In this document: piece after piece, positions 46,406 through 54,982 of the stretch
Position numbering within the stretch: the stretch's first letter is position 1
Layout: every line of letters starts with the position of its first letter
DNA from: Polyangiaceae bacterium
GTDB taxonomy: Bacteria > Myxococcota_A > Polyangia > Polyangiales > Polyangiaceae
Assembly: GCA_020633205.1 (NCBI GenBank)
Contig: JACKEB010000010.1
Location: 434,001 to 498,000 of the forward strand
Direction of reading: 5' to 3'
DNA: 64,000 nucleotides
Position numbers and translations under genes: made by a program
Notes under the pieces: model-generated
Database searches by the model: none
Told to the model about the DNA's origin: nothing
What the model saw: only the letters and a program-made list of their open reading frames with translations

Positions 46406-47788
46406 TCACTCGGCGCTGGTCGAGCCCGATGCCGAAGCGGAGTCCGCGTAAGGCGTCGCGTGGGCCTTCACGAAAGCTTGCAAGTCGTCGAGGGCTCGAT
46501 CGGCCATGGCTTGGTAGCGGTCGCGCTTCTTCAAGCGCTTGCCCTTGGCGTCTCGCCCCTCGAACGCAGCGAAGTGGCTGAAGGTGATGTTCGACGGCTG
46601 ATAGTCTTCAGGATTACGACTGAGCTGCGTCAACAGCCCGGCGTGGGCTGTGGTCTCCGGAGGTAGCGTCGGCTCACGTCCTTGCAGGCGCTCAGCGATG
46701 AAGTGTGCTGCGAGCCAGCCGCCCGCGGCACTCTCCACATAGCCCTCGGTGCCGCTGATTTGACCGGCGAAGTAGATCCCGGGGTGACCGTTCAGTTGCA
46801 TCGTTTCATCGAGGAAACGCGGCGCGCAGATGAAGGTATTGCGATGCACCGCGCCGAAGCGCTGAAACTCAGCTTGCTCGAGTCCGGGGATCATGCGAAA
46901 CACGCGCTGTTGCTCAGGCCACGCCATGCGCGACTGAAAGCCGACCAGGTTGTAGGCGGAGCCCGCTTCGTCTTCTTTACGTAGCTGCACCACGGCATAG
47001 GGCCAGCGCCCAGTCCGCGGATCCGTGAGGCCAGCGGGCTTCATTGGACCAAACGCCAGCGTCTTGATGCCGCGCTCCGCCATCACCTCGATGGGCAGGC
47101 AGCCCTCGAAGTAGCGCACCTTCTCGAATTGCTTCGGCTCAACTTTCCGCGCGGCAACAATCTCAGCCACGAAGCTCTCGTACTGTTCCTTGTTGAAGGG
47201 GCAGTTGACGTACGCCTTCTGGTCAGCCTCCGTATCGCCCTTGTCCCAGCGCGACGCGATGAATACCTTATCCCAGTCGATGGTGTCAGCGCTGATGATC
47301 GGGGCGATGGCGTCGTAGTAGGCCAGGCTCCCTTCGCCGAGCAGCGCCTCGAGCGAGCCCGCCAGGGCATCGCTCGTCAGCGGCCCTGTGGCGATGATCA
47401 GCGGCCGCTCTTCCGGCAGCCCTCCGACCTCGCCGTGCACGATCTCGATCTTGGGCTCTGCCTGCAGACGCCTGGTCATTTCTGCAGAGAATTTTTCCCG
47501 ATCGACGGCTAGCGCGCCGCCAGCTGGCACCTTCGAGAGCTCGGCGGCTTGCATCACCTCGGAGCCGAGGCGGCGCATCTCCTCCTTGAGCAGCCCGACG
47601 GCGTTCGTCAGGTGCGCGCCGCGAAACGAGTTCGAGCACACCAGCTCGCAAAGTGAGTCGCTGCTCTGCGCCGGAGTGCGCTTCTCCGGCTTTTGCTCGA
47701 GCAAGCGCACCCCAAAGCCGCGCCGGGCGAGCTGCAGTGCGGCCTCAGAACCAGCCAATCCAGCGCCGATGATCGTGACGTCTGACAT
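46406..47788 (-). CDS. trmFO: Folate-dependent tRNA (uracil-54-C5) methyltransferase TrmFO
   Basis: 460 residues. FAD-binding N-terminus (VTIIGAGLAGSEAALQLARRG), the ELVCSNSFRGAHLTNAVGLLKEEMRRL block with one catalytic-type Cys, and the second in YFEGCLPIEVMAERG, then GPMKPAGL and the IYFAGQISGTEGYVES block. It makes ribothymidine 54 in tRNA using methylenetetrahydrofolate and FADH2. It lies 60 bp after dprA, an arrangement found in many bacteria. Confidence 0.95.
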   Translation of the reverse strand: MSDVTIIGAGLAGSEAALQLARRGFGVRLLEQKPEKRTPAQSSDSLCELVCSNSFRGAHLTNAVGLLKEEMRRLGSEVMQAAELSKVPAGGALAVDREKFSAEMTRRLQAEPKIEIVHGEVGGLPEERPLIIATGPLTSDALAGSLEALLGEGSLAYYDAIAPIISADTIDWDKVFIASRWDKGDTEADQKAYVNCPFNKEQYESFVAEIVAARKVEPKQFEKVRYFEGCLPIEVMAERGIKTLAFGPMKPAGLTDPRTGRWPYAVVQLRKEDEAGSAYNLVGFQSRMAWPEQQRVFRMIPGLEQAEFQRFGAVHRNTFICAPRFLDETMQLNGHPGIYFAGQISGTEGYVESAAGGWLAAHFIAERLQGREPTLPPETTAHAGLLTQLSRNPEDYQPSNITFSHFAAFEGRDAKGKRLKKRDRYQAMADRALDDLQAFVKAHATPYADSASASGSTSAE

Positions 47789-47848
47789 GTTTCCGGCTGG
47801 CTATCGCACCCGGAGCGAGGCGTCGCAAGTCGCTGCGCTCGATCACCA

Positions 47849-48886
47849 TCAAGCCAGCCGAAAGCGACCCCGGCGGTCACGCTCGATGCGCCCTTCCAGC
47901 ATGAGTTGCACCAACGCGCGCTCGACGACGCTCCGTGACCATTCCAGCGCCTCCGCCAGCTCGCTGCCGCTCCGGGGCCCCCCTTCCAAGGCCCCGAGTA
48001 GCTGCGACGGGTTTTGCCGAGAGACGTCCCGAGTGAGCGGCCGCACGCTGGACTCGAAGGGCGCCTCCCCCCCAAACCAACCGGCAGACTCAAACGCCTT
48101 GGACGAGTCCTCAGCAGGCTCCCCAATTTTCGGGGGTGAGGGTGCGGCGTCGGCCACTTCGAACTCCCAAAGACTCTCGAAGTCGAGCTGCGCAGCGGCG
48201 GCGCCGGGCAAGCCGTAGAGCCGCTGCGCCGCCAAGCACCCCAGCACATCCCGCGCATCGAACAGCGGCGTGACCCCACCCAAGCGATACTCTGCCGCGA
48301 AGCCACTGCGCTTCTTGTCCCAAGGCGACGCGGGAGGCCAAAACACCGGGCGCCCCAGCTTGCGGGCACGAGACGTGGTGTTGCGCGTGCCGCTGCGCAC
48401 CGTCGACTCGATGGCCACGACGACATGCGCGAGCGCCGCCATCACCGAATTGCGCCGAAAGAAGCCCCACGGCTCAGCAACATTGCCGTCCGGAACCACG
48501 CTCAGGTACCCACCGCCATGACCCAGCACCCGCTTGAACAGCGCTGCGTGCTCGTCAGGGTACGGGCGCTCGAAGCTACCAGGCGCGACCACCAGCGTCT
48601 GTCCAGATGCCTCCAGAGTCGCCTCGTGCGCCGTTTGATCGATGCCGACGGCGCCACCACTCAAGATGGTCACTCCACGCCGCGCTAGATCACGCACCAA
48701 GCGTTCTGCGAACTCCCTACCCTGCGCCGTTGGCTTTCGGGTACCGACGACAGCAACCATGGGACCACTCGGCAATTCGCCGCGCAGCCAGAGGCGCTCA
48801 GGCGGATCCTCGAGGTCGCGCAGGCGGGGAGGCAGGGAGGCGCCCTCGAGGATGCGAGAAGGCGATGCAGGCAGGCGACGCGTCAC
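47849..48886 (-). CDS. dprA: DNA-processing protein DprA
   Basis: 345 residues. The Rossmann-like DprA core has VAVVGTRKPTAQGREFAERL, LSGGAVGIDQTAHEATLEASGQTLVV, and RRNSVMAALAHVVVAIES. The C-terminal ~65 residues are a winged-helix-like domain (LLGALEGGPRSGSELAEALEWSRSVVERALVQLMLEGRIERD). DprA loads RecA on incoming single-stranded DNA during transformation. It heads the minus-strand group dprA-trmFO-cobQ. Confidence 0.93.
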   Translation of the reverse strand: MTRRLPASPSRILEGASLPPRLRDLEDPPERLWLRGELPSGPMVAVVGTRKPTAQGREFAERLVRDLARRGVTILSGGAVGIDQTAHEATLEASGQTLVVAPGSFERPYPDEHAALFKRVLGHGGGYLSVVPDGNVAEPWGFFRRNSVMAALAHVVVAIESTVRSGTRNTTSRARKLGRPVFWPPASPWDKKRSGFAAEYRLGGVTPLFDARDVLGCLAAQRLYGLPGAAAAQLDFESLWEFEVADAAPSPPKIGEPAEDSSKAFESAGWFGGEAPFESSVRPLTRDVSRQNPSQLLGALEGGPRSGSELAEALEWSRSVVERALVQLMLEGRIERDRRGRFRLA

Positions 48887-48950
48887 CGCCCGCTGTCGGT
48901 GAGAGCAGCGGGCGGTTGCTTGTTTTGTGCGCGCCGTAAGGGGGCAGCGC

Positions 48951-49625
48951 CTACTTCATGAACACTTGGGCCGCGACGGGGCCCGCGCCCCGCGTTGCCT
49001 TGAGGATCACCTTGCCGGGGATCCCGCTTGGCAGCACGTTCTTCACGCAGGGGGTGATGGCGGCTTCTGGACCGCCGGTGCTGTCCACCGCGAAGGTGGG
49101 ATTGATGGGCAGCGGGAGATTCGGGATCGGCTCGAGCTTGATCTCGATGTCGAGCTCGGTGATGCCCGGCCCGCCTTGGGCGATCACCGAGTAGCACTTG
49201 CCCCCCGCGACCATCAGCGGAACCTCATAGGTTTGCCCCTCAGCCAGCACGGCGCCAAACGGCTGATCCACCGCCTTCATCGGGTAAGGCGCCTGCTTGG
49301 TCACACGCTTCTTGATCGCCTTGCCGAGGTCCTCGAGGGTCAACGGATCGAGCGCCACCGGCTGCGGAGGCGCGGTTGGAGCGGCGCTCGGAGTCGCGCT
49401 GGCGGTGGGCACGGTGTTGGTAGGCGGCGCGGTCGCCGTCTGCGTCGCCGTGGCGCTCGCGCTGGGATTCGGCGGTGGATACTCCACCTCCTCCTTCTTG
49501 CGACAGCCCACGACGACCAACGCGCCGATGCCTAGCCAAGCGCCGACGCTCAGCAGCTGCTTTGCCCCACGGAACCGACTGTTCGGAGACGGAGACTTTG
49601 AGTGCTCGTGCATGTATTCGCTCAC
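48951..49625 (-). CDS. Lipoprotein with Pro/Thr/Ala linker, unknown function (paralogue of the next gene)
   Basis: 224 residues. Signal peptide ends in ALVVVGC, then RKKEE and a ~50-residue Pro/Thr/Ser/Ala linker. The C-terminal domain (VPLMVAGGKCYSVIAQGGPGITELDIEI ... GAGPVAAQVFMK) matches the layout of the following paralogue (LMPGKCYTFIGFGGLGVFEFQINI ... GQGMVGAQAYSK). Its ATG overlaps the paralogue's stop (ATGA, 49622-49625). Confidence 0.72.
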   Translation of the reverse strand: MSEYMHEHSKSPSPNSRFRGAKQLLSVGAWLGIGALVVVGCRKKEEVEYPPPNPSASATATQTATAPPTNTVPTASATPSAAPTAPPQPVALDPLTLEDLGKAIKKRVTKQAPYPMKAVDQPFGAVLAEGQTYEVPLMVAGGKCYSVIAQGGPGITELDIEIKLEPIPNLPLPINPTFAVDSTGGPEAAITPCVKNVLPSGIPGKVILKATRGAGPVAAQVFMK

Positions 49626-50290
49626 TTGGAGTAGGCCTGCGCGCCCACCATGCCCTGGCCCTTCACCACGTGCATATCGACAGTGACCGGCATCGCGATT
49701 GGGCTCGGGCTACGCAGACACTGCTCGTTGGGGCCGACGACGGGCTGGTTGCCAGCGCCAGGTGCGCTCTGAGCCAGCACCTGTGGAGGCAAGGGTGGCG
49801 CGGTTGTGATGTTGATCTGGAACTCGAAGACACCGAGGCCACCAAAGCCGATGAAGGTGTAGCACTTGCCTGGCATCAGCGTGAATGTCGCCTGGGCGTG
49901 TCCATCTTGCTGGAGCTTGGCGCTCATCAGCTCTCCGTCGGCGCGCGCGCCCTTCGCGGAGGTGCCGGCGTTCATCTGAATGCCACTCTGCACTGGGCCG
50001 AGCTCACCACCGGTGACAGCGCCGAGCGTGGCCTGACCACCGGCGAGAGCGCCCGACAAGATCCCTTGCAGCGCGTTCGGATCACTGAAGATGGCGCCGA
50101 GCGGGTTGGCTGGCGGCGCCGCGGTCGCGCTTGGTTGCGCAGTGGGCTGCTGACCGTACGGCTGCTGCCCGTAAGGCTGCTGCTGCTGGTAGGCCGACTG
50201 AGGCTCCTGTTCCTCTTCCTTCTTGCGACATCCAACCTGAATCAGAGAAACCGCAACCGCTGCCACCAAGAATTTCGTTGTCCGACGCAT
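49622..50290 (-). CDS. Lipoprotein with Gln/Tyr/Pro linker, unknown function (paralogue)
   Basis: 222 residues from the ATG at 50290. Signal peptide ends in SLIQVGC, then RKKEEEQEP and a YQQQQPYGQQPYGQQPTAQP-type linker. The C-terminal domain shares GKCY and a final GQGMVGAQAYSK block with its neighbour, so the two are tandem paralogues. Upstream (50291-50511) is a divergent promoter region shared with the DHH gene. Confidence 0.72.
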   Translation of the reverse strand: MRRTTKFLVAAVAVSLIQVGCRKKEEEQEPQSAYQQQQPYGQQPYGQQPTAQPSATAAPPANPLGAIFSDPNALQGILSGALAGGQATLGAVTGGELGPVQSGIQMNAGTSAKGARADGELMSAKLQQDGHAQATFTLMPGKCYTFIGFGGLGVFEFQINITTAPPLPPQVLAQSAPGAGNQPVVGPNEQCLRSPSPIAMPVTVDMHVVKGQGMVGAQAYSK

Positions 50291-50511
50291 GGTCCATTGC
50301 CTCCCCCCGAAGCGTGGACGCGGCGCTGTCGACGCAACCGAATCCACATGGGGCTTTAGAAACCGAGAACGTACGCGAGCTTACAAGAGCAAAAGGGGAT
50401 TGTGTCCCCTGTTCAGACGAGACCTGGAGTGTTTTGAGTCAGCGGACGGAGCCTGCGGATGCGAGTCTAGGTCGGGTGCCCCAATGTGGGACATCGTGCT
50501 ACAGGGGCCGA

Positions 50512-51489
50512 GTGGTTGCCCCCTCCCCCAAGGTCCTCGTCGCGACCCATGGCCACTGCTTCGACGGCTTGGCGAGCGCGGCGCTCTTCACCCACTTGCT
50601 GAGCTCCATCGAGGGTGGGGCGCTGCGCTTCAACTACCTGGCGTGCGGCTATGGCCATGGTCAGCGGCGGCCCGACTCGGCCCTCGGTGGGGCCGATATC
50701 AGCGCGATCCTCGACTACCGCTACAGCGCGTCCTCGCACCTGACCTGGTTCTTTGACCACCACCCCACCGCCTTCGAGTCTGCTGCCGCACGGCAAGACT
50801 ACGAGCGTCGGGCCGTGGACGAGGCGGAGCGGATGTTCTACGACCCCGGAGCTGGTTCGTGTTCGCGCTTGATCGCGGACACAGCGAGCGATCGCTTCGG
50901 TCTCGATCTGACTCACCTGCGGCCGCTCATCGATTGGGCGGATCGCGTGGATACGGCGAGCTTCGAGTCCGCAGAGCAGGCGGTCGACCGGGGCAGCCCG
51001 GTGATGCAGCTGGTGAGCGTGGTGGAGCACTACGGTGACGACCGCATGCTGAAGCGCTTGGTCCCGAGGCTGCTCAACGAAGAGCTGGTCGACGTCGCCA
51101 AGAGCGCAGACATCCAACGTCTGCACGCTCCTATTGCCTCACGGCAACAAGATTTTCAAGCGCGGGTGAAGCACCGCGCAGAGCGGCGGGGGCGCGTGGT
51201 CCTGGTGGACTTGACCGACAAGCCCCTCGAGGTGATCGGCAAGTTCGTGACCTACGCGCTGTATCCGGACTCGACGTACTCAGTGGTCGTGGGCCTGCTG
51301 AAGACGGGCGTGAAGATCTCCGTCGGCTACAACCCCTGGTCCGGACGTAGCCTCGACACGGACATCTCCAAGATCTGCGCGAGGTTCGGGGGGGGAGGAC
51401 ATCCCGTCGTCGGCGGGATCGCGTTTGCGTCGAACGAGCTAGAAAGGGCGCGTGAAGTCGCTCGCGAGATCGCGGAGGAGCTTCAGTGA
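50512..51489 (+). CDS. DHH-family phosphoesterase
   Basis: 325 residues from the GTG at 50512 (AGGGG upstream); the frame is open earlier but is not family-like. The DHH domain has THGHCFDGLASAA, ILDYRYS and TWFFDHHPT motifs; the C-terminal DHHA1-like domain has FGGGGHPVVGG. Such proteins act as nanoRNases, pAp phosphatases or c-di-AMP/exopolyphosphate hydrolases; substrate not fixed by sequence. The stop overlaps the next gene's GTG (GTGA). Confidence 0.88.
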   Translation: MVAPSPKVLVATHGHCFDGLASAALFTHLLSSIEGGALRFNYLACGYGHGQRRPDSALGGADISAILDYRYSASSHLTWFFDHHPTAFESAAARQDYERRAVDEAERMFYDPGAGSCSRLIADTASDRFGLDLTHLRPLIDWADRVDTASFESAEQAVDRGSPVMQLVSVVEHYGDDRMLKRLVPRLLNEELVDVAKSADIQRLHAPIASRQQDFQARVKHRAERRGRVVLVDLTDKPLEVIGKFVTYALYPDSTYSVVVGLLKTGVKISVGYNPWSGRSLDTDISKICARFGGGGHPVVGGIAFASNELERAREVAREIAEELQ

Positions 51490-52286
51490 GTCCGGCAGAC
51501 GTCTATGCGAGCTGGCGCCGCACCATCGGTTGCCCGCCGTTCATCTTGGGGCACCGCGGTGCCCGGCATGCCGCGCCGGAGAACACCCTCGCGGCGTTCG
51601 AGCTCGCGCGGGACGAAGGCGCAGACGGCATCGAGCTCGACGTGCGGCTCAGCGGCGACGGCAACGTGGTGGTCGTCCACGACGCCACCCTCGAGCGAGT
51701 GTCCCAAGGTCGTGACGTGCGACGCGTGGATCAGCTGACTCGGGCTGAGCTCGATGCGATTGACGTCGGAGACGGTGAGCGAGTCCCCAATCTGCGACGG
51801 GTGTTGAGCTTCTGCCAGGAGCACTCGCTGCGGGTGAACGTTGAGCTGAAGAGCGATCTGAGTCCGGACCTCCGCGCCCAGGCCATCCAGCACCTACGCC
51901 TGGTGCAGGGCTGTGCCGCGCTGGTGAAGGATCTGCAGTCGCCAGGCGAGTTCGTGCTGTTCTCGAGCTTCAACCCGCTGCTGGTTGCGATGCTTCGGCG
52001 CCTGGTCCCCGACGTCCCGGGTGCGTGGCTCGTCCACCAGGGGCAGGCACGCATGCTGCGGGCGGTCAAGCAACGCGCCGCTCGATCCGCGCTCAAGCTG
52101 AACGCCGTGCATCCCCAGGGAAAAGTCACAGATGCCGAACTCGTGAGCGCGTTGCACGCCCAGGGTAGCTTGGTCAACGTGTGGACCGTGAATGACAGCG
52201 AAGACGCGCGACGCCTCGATGCCTTGGGAGTCGACGCGCTAATCAGCGATTGTCCCGGTCAGCTCCGTCAGAGCTTGAACGGCTGA
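51486..52286 (+). CDS. Glycerophosphodiester phosphodiesterase
   Basis: 266 residues with a GTG start coupled to the DHH gene (GTGA at 51486-51489; GGAGGAG upstream). GDPD motifs are clear: HRGARHAAPENTLAAFELA (His and Arg-Gly), DGIELDVRLSGDGNVVVVHD (Glu and His-Asp), VNVELKSDL, and the C-terminal VNVWTVND with LGVDALISDCPG. It releases glycerol 3-phosphate from glycerophosphodiesters. No signal peptide, so cytosolic. Confidence 0.92.
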   Translation: MSPADVYASWRRTIGCPPFILGHRGARHAAPENTLAAFELARDEGADGIELDVRLSGDGNVVVVHDATLERVSQGRDVRRVDQLTRAELDAIDVGDGERVPNLRRVLSFCQEHSLRVNVELKSDLSPDLRAQAIQHLRLVQGCAALVKDLQSPGEFVLFSSFNPLLVAMLRRLVPDVPGAWLVHQGQARMLRAVKQRAARSALKLNAVHPQGKVTDAELVSALHAQGSLVNVWTVNDSEDARRLDALGVDALISDCPGQLRQSLNG

Positions 52287-52345
52287 CGGCCCCGGGCGCG
52301 GCGCCAAGCGGTGCGCTCTCCCCCGAAAAAAACACAGAAGGAGCT

Positions 52346-53275
52346 TCACTTGTCTTCGCAGTAAGACTGCTGGACTTTCATGCCGCCTGAGGGCGCCTGG
52401 ATGAAGGTGCCAGCGATCAGTGGCGGATTGTGCTCGATCGACTTGATGCGCATCGTCAGGTCCTTGTCCTGCTCGGGGACTTCGATGCGTACGCTCCGCG
52501 GAAGCTCCGCGTCGCACTTGGGACCACTCGGAGGGATGTCGGCGCTAAGCCCGTCCGGATCAACGAATGGCTTCGCGGTGTGAGCGGGCTCGTAGTCTTT
52601 GAGGATGGCTTCGTAGAGCACGTAGTCGCGCTGCTGGACCTTCACCTCCACGACCCGCAAACGCTGCTCCTTCCACGGCTTCTCCCAGTCCGCTTCGTAG
52701 GGCTCGAGGCGGATGATCTGCGTCGCCTCGTGCTTCGAGCGAATGCTGATCTCGTAGGCGCCGCCACCCAGGAAGGCGCCGTCCCACTCGATGCTCGCCT
52801 GAGCAGGCTCATGAACCAACACGGGAGCTTCGCCCCCCATCATGGTCACGAGCGCGTGAGGTGGCACCGGCACCTGGGTGAAGCGCTCGACGTTGCACGT
52901 CCGCGCCGGACCATTGAGGAAGATGCCGTTCAGCTTGTCGGCGAGCGCGAAGCGCTCACCGTCTGACGTGAGAATCAGCGCCATCCCGAGGTTGCTTGGA
53001 GCCAGCACGTCGAAGCGCAGGCTCTCTGGGCGTACAGCGAAGAACAGCGCGCTCGTGCGCACTCGACCTTCGTCGCCAAAGTAGTCGATCTTCGCGTCGG
53101 CGCGCACCCCGAGGCTGCAGCTCTGGGTCGCGCGCATGCGCTCGAGCGCGGCGTCCGCCGTGGGGAACTGGGAGGGCGGTGGGCCACCGCAAGCAACCGC
53201 GAGCATCGACGCACAGATCCCAATCCAGGATCCGCGCGGCAAGACGTGCGTTGACAGTCGCTTCACCGCCCTCAC
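52346..53275 (-). CDS. LolA-like / DUF4292-like lipoprotein
   Basis: 309 residues; lipobox MLAVAC. The body is beta-rich with blocks (IDYFGDEGRVRTSALFFAVRPESLRFDVLAPSNLGMALILTSDGERFALADKLNG) characteristic of DUF4292/LolA-like folds that handle lipoproteins or lipids in the periplasm. Four bp separate it from the upstream HARE-HTH gene's stop, so they are probably co-transcribed. Assignment is fold-level. Confidence 0.75.
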   Translation of the reverse strand: MRAVKRLSTHVLPRGSWIGICASMLAVACGGPPPSQFPTADAALERMRATQSCSLGVRADAKIDYFGDEGRVRTSALFFAVRPESLRFDVLAPSNLGMALILTSDGERFALADKLNGIFLNGPARTCNVERFTQVPVPPHALVTMMGGEAPVLVHEPAQASIEWDGAFLGGGAYEISIRSKHEATQIIRLEPYEADWEKPWKEQRLRVVEVKVQQRDYVLYEAILKDYEPAHTAKPFVDPDGLSADIPPSGPKCDAELPRSVRIEVPEQDKDLTMRIKSIEHNPPLIAGTFIQAPSGGMKVQQSYCEDK

Positions 53276-53278
53276 CTC

Positions 53279-54982
53279 TCAGTTGCCCTTCAAGGCGTCA
53301 AAGAGCTCAAGGTCCACGACAGGCAACGTGATGCGGGTGTGTTGCACGCCGATCCCGTGCTGCTCGCACAGCGCTGCGAGGCCAAAGCCATCGAGCAGCA
53401 TCACCGGCGCTGCCCCGCTAACCTGTGCCTCTTCGCGCGCGCCGCTCAGCACCTGCCCAGTGGTAAGCATGAAGCCTGCATGGGCGGGGCCGTAGTGGTG
53501 CAGCGAACCGCGCAACTCGGTGACGCGCTCGCGGCCGACTTCCTTGCCGTCCTTGCGCACGACGATTGCCGTTTGCACCCCGCCAGCGAAGTCAGGCGCC
53601 TTCGCCGAGAGGTGAATTTCGTTTCCGCCAGGACGCCGCACGTGGCTGATATTGGTGTAGCCAAGGCGCTCGAACAGCAGGGCGATGAGATCGCCCAGCG
53701 CACGCTGCGGGAGGTCCTGGAAGCGGCGCAGCAGCTGACGGCGGACCTGCTCCTGGTAGCGCAAGACCTTGCCCTGGATCTCCTCTTCCAGGCGCCGCAG
53801 GTCACCGTCCAGGCTCCCGTCCGTGCACGCTACGCGCCCTGAAGAGAAGCGGAAACGCTGACGCTCGCCGCGGGCGGCGCGCTTGAGGTTGTCAGCGCGC
53901 AACATCGCGTTGACCAGGCCCATGGCCTGGCCGACGTCCTGAGCTAGATTGTGCTTCCGCGAGGCAGTGTCCGCGATCTGCTTGATCGCGACGAAGCCGC
54001 CTCGGCGATCGATGTTGGTGATGATCGAGGCGAGCACCTCGATCACGTCGCCTTCGTCGTCACTGCGACGCTTGTCTCTGCCGCGGTCTCCGCGGTCCCG
54101 ATCCCGATCTCGGTCGCGATCCCCGCGATCCCGGTCACGCTCACTGCGGTCGCGGTCGCGGTCACCGCGATCCCGATCGCGATCGCCGCGATCGCGGTCA
54201 TTGCGATCCCGATCACCGCGGTCGCGGTCATTGCGATCCCGGTCACTGCGATCCCGGTCACTGCGATCCCGGTCACCGCGATCCCGGTCACCGCGTTCAC
54301 GATCCCGGTCACCGCGCTCGCGTGAGCGTGGCTCCCGAGGCTCTTCCTCGTCCTCGATGCCGAGATCGAGATCCAGCGGCGCGTCCGAAACGGTGTAGCT
54401 CGGGAGATCGTCCCCGCCACTGGACTCGTTCCCCTTGCCGTTGCGGCGGCGGCGCCGGCGGCGCCCGCGGCCTCCGCGCGGATCTTCGTCGGACTCGGGT
54501 GCCTCTTCTGCCTCCTCCTCGGAGCCAAGAATCGGTTCGTCATCGTCCTCTTCGACGTCGAAGAACTCTCGTGCGTGGGCTGCCATCTCGGCGCGCTGCA
54601 ACTCCGCAGCGTCCCTCGGCGCGTCCTCATCGGACACCGCCACCGGGCTCGACGCGAGGACGGTCTCAGAGTCGTCCGCTTCGCCGTTCGTCTCGCGCTT
54701 GGAGAGGTACTCGAGGGCCGGCGTGCGATCCGCCAGGCCACGATCGATGGTGGCTTGATCCCAATCGCGCAGGGCGAACACGCCAGGCTTCACGCGCACG
54801 AGCGGGGTGGTCTCGTCTTCTTTTTTGACGACGGCAGCGAGCCGCGCCCCCATCGTCACCTCGGGGCTCTTGCCCACGTGGCTCAACAGGTTCTTCTCGA
54901 TCGCGACGTCCGTGATCTCTTTGTAGTGGAGCGGCTTACCAACTAGGCGCAGCACTTGGGCCGCGGCTTCTGTGAAAGTCAT
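53279..54982 (-). CDS. HARE-HTH / Arg-Asp repeat / Mrr-like endonuclease-fold protein
   Basis: 567 residues from the ATG at 54982 (GGAGGA, 9-nt spacing); starts at 54991, 55033 or 55063 are possible. Residues ~1-75 (TFTEAAAQVLRLVGKPLHYKEITDVAIEKNLL) form a HARE-HTH domain. An acidic region and then ~90 residues of RDRGDRDRDR repeats follow. Next is a helical segment, then a Mrr/restriction-endonuclease-type domain (~410-567; ALGDLIALLFERLGYTNISHVRRPGGNEIHLSA, VVRKDGKEVGRERVTELRGSLHHYGPAHAGFMLTTG). The expected catalytic Asp and QxK are replaced by Glu and VRK, so cleavage is doubtful. It may sense DNA or RNA. Confidence 0.78.
   Translation of the reverse strand: MTFTEAAAQVLRLVGKPLHYKEITDVAIEKNLLSHVGKSPEVTMGARLAAVVKKEDETTPLVRVKPGVFALRDWDQATIDRGLADRTPALEYLSKRETNGEADDSETVLASSPVAVSDEDAPRDAAELQRAEMAAHAREFFDVEEDDDEPILGSEEEAEEAPESDEDPRGGRGRRRRRRRNGKGNESSGGDDLPSYTVSDAPLDLDLGIEDEEEPREPRSRERGDRDRERGDRDRGDRDRSDRDRSDRDRNDRDRGDRDRNDRDRGDRDRDRGDRDRDRSERDRDRGDRDRDRDRDRGDRGRDKRRSDDEGDVIEVLASIITNIDRRGGFVAIKQIADTASRKHNLAQDVGQAMGLVNAMLRADNLKRAARGERQRFRFSSGRVACTDGSLDGDLRRLEEEIQGKVLRYQEQVRRQLLRRFQDLPQRALGDLIALLFERLGYTNISHVRRPGGNEIHLSAKAPDFAGGVQTAIVVRKDGKEVGRERVTELRGSLHHYGPAHAGFMLTTGQVLSGAREEAQVSGAAPVMLLDGFGLAALCEQHGIGVQHTRITLPVVDLELFDALKGN
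54060..54330 (-). repeat. Arg-Asp coding repeats
   Basis: Interleaved 6-bp and 12-bp units (GATCGCGG/GGTCGCGG, CGCGATCCCGGT) encode RDRDRGDRDR in the HARE-HTH/Mrr-like gene. The other strand reads as Ser-Arg repeats. This is coding low complexity, with no spacer arrangement. Confidence 0.88.

Noticed and set aside
54060..54330. Repeats in the HARE-HTH gene as CRISPR or intergenic satellite
   Set aside because: In-frame Arg-Asp coding repeats without spacers.
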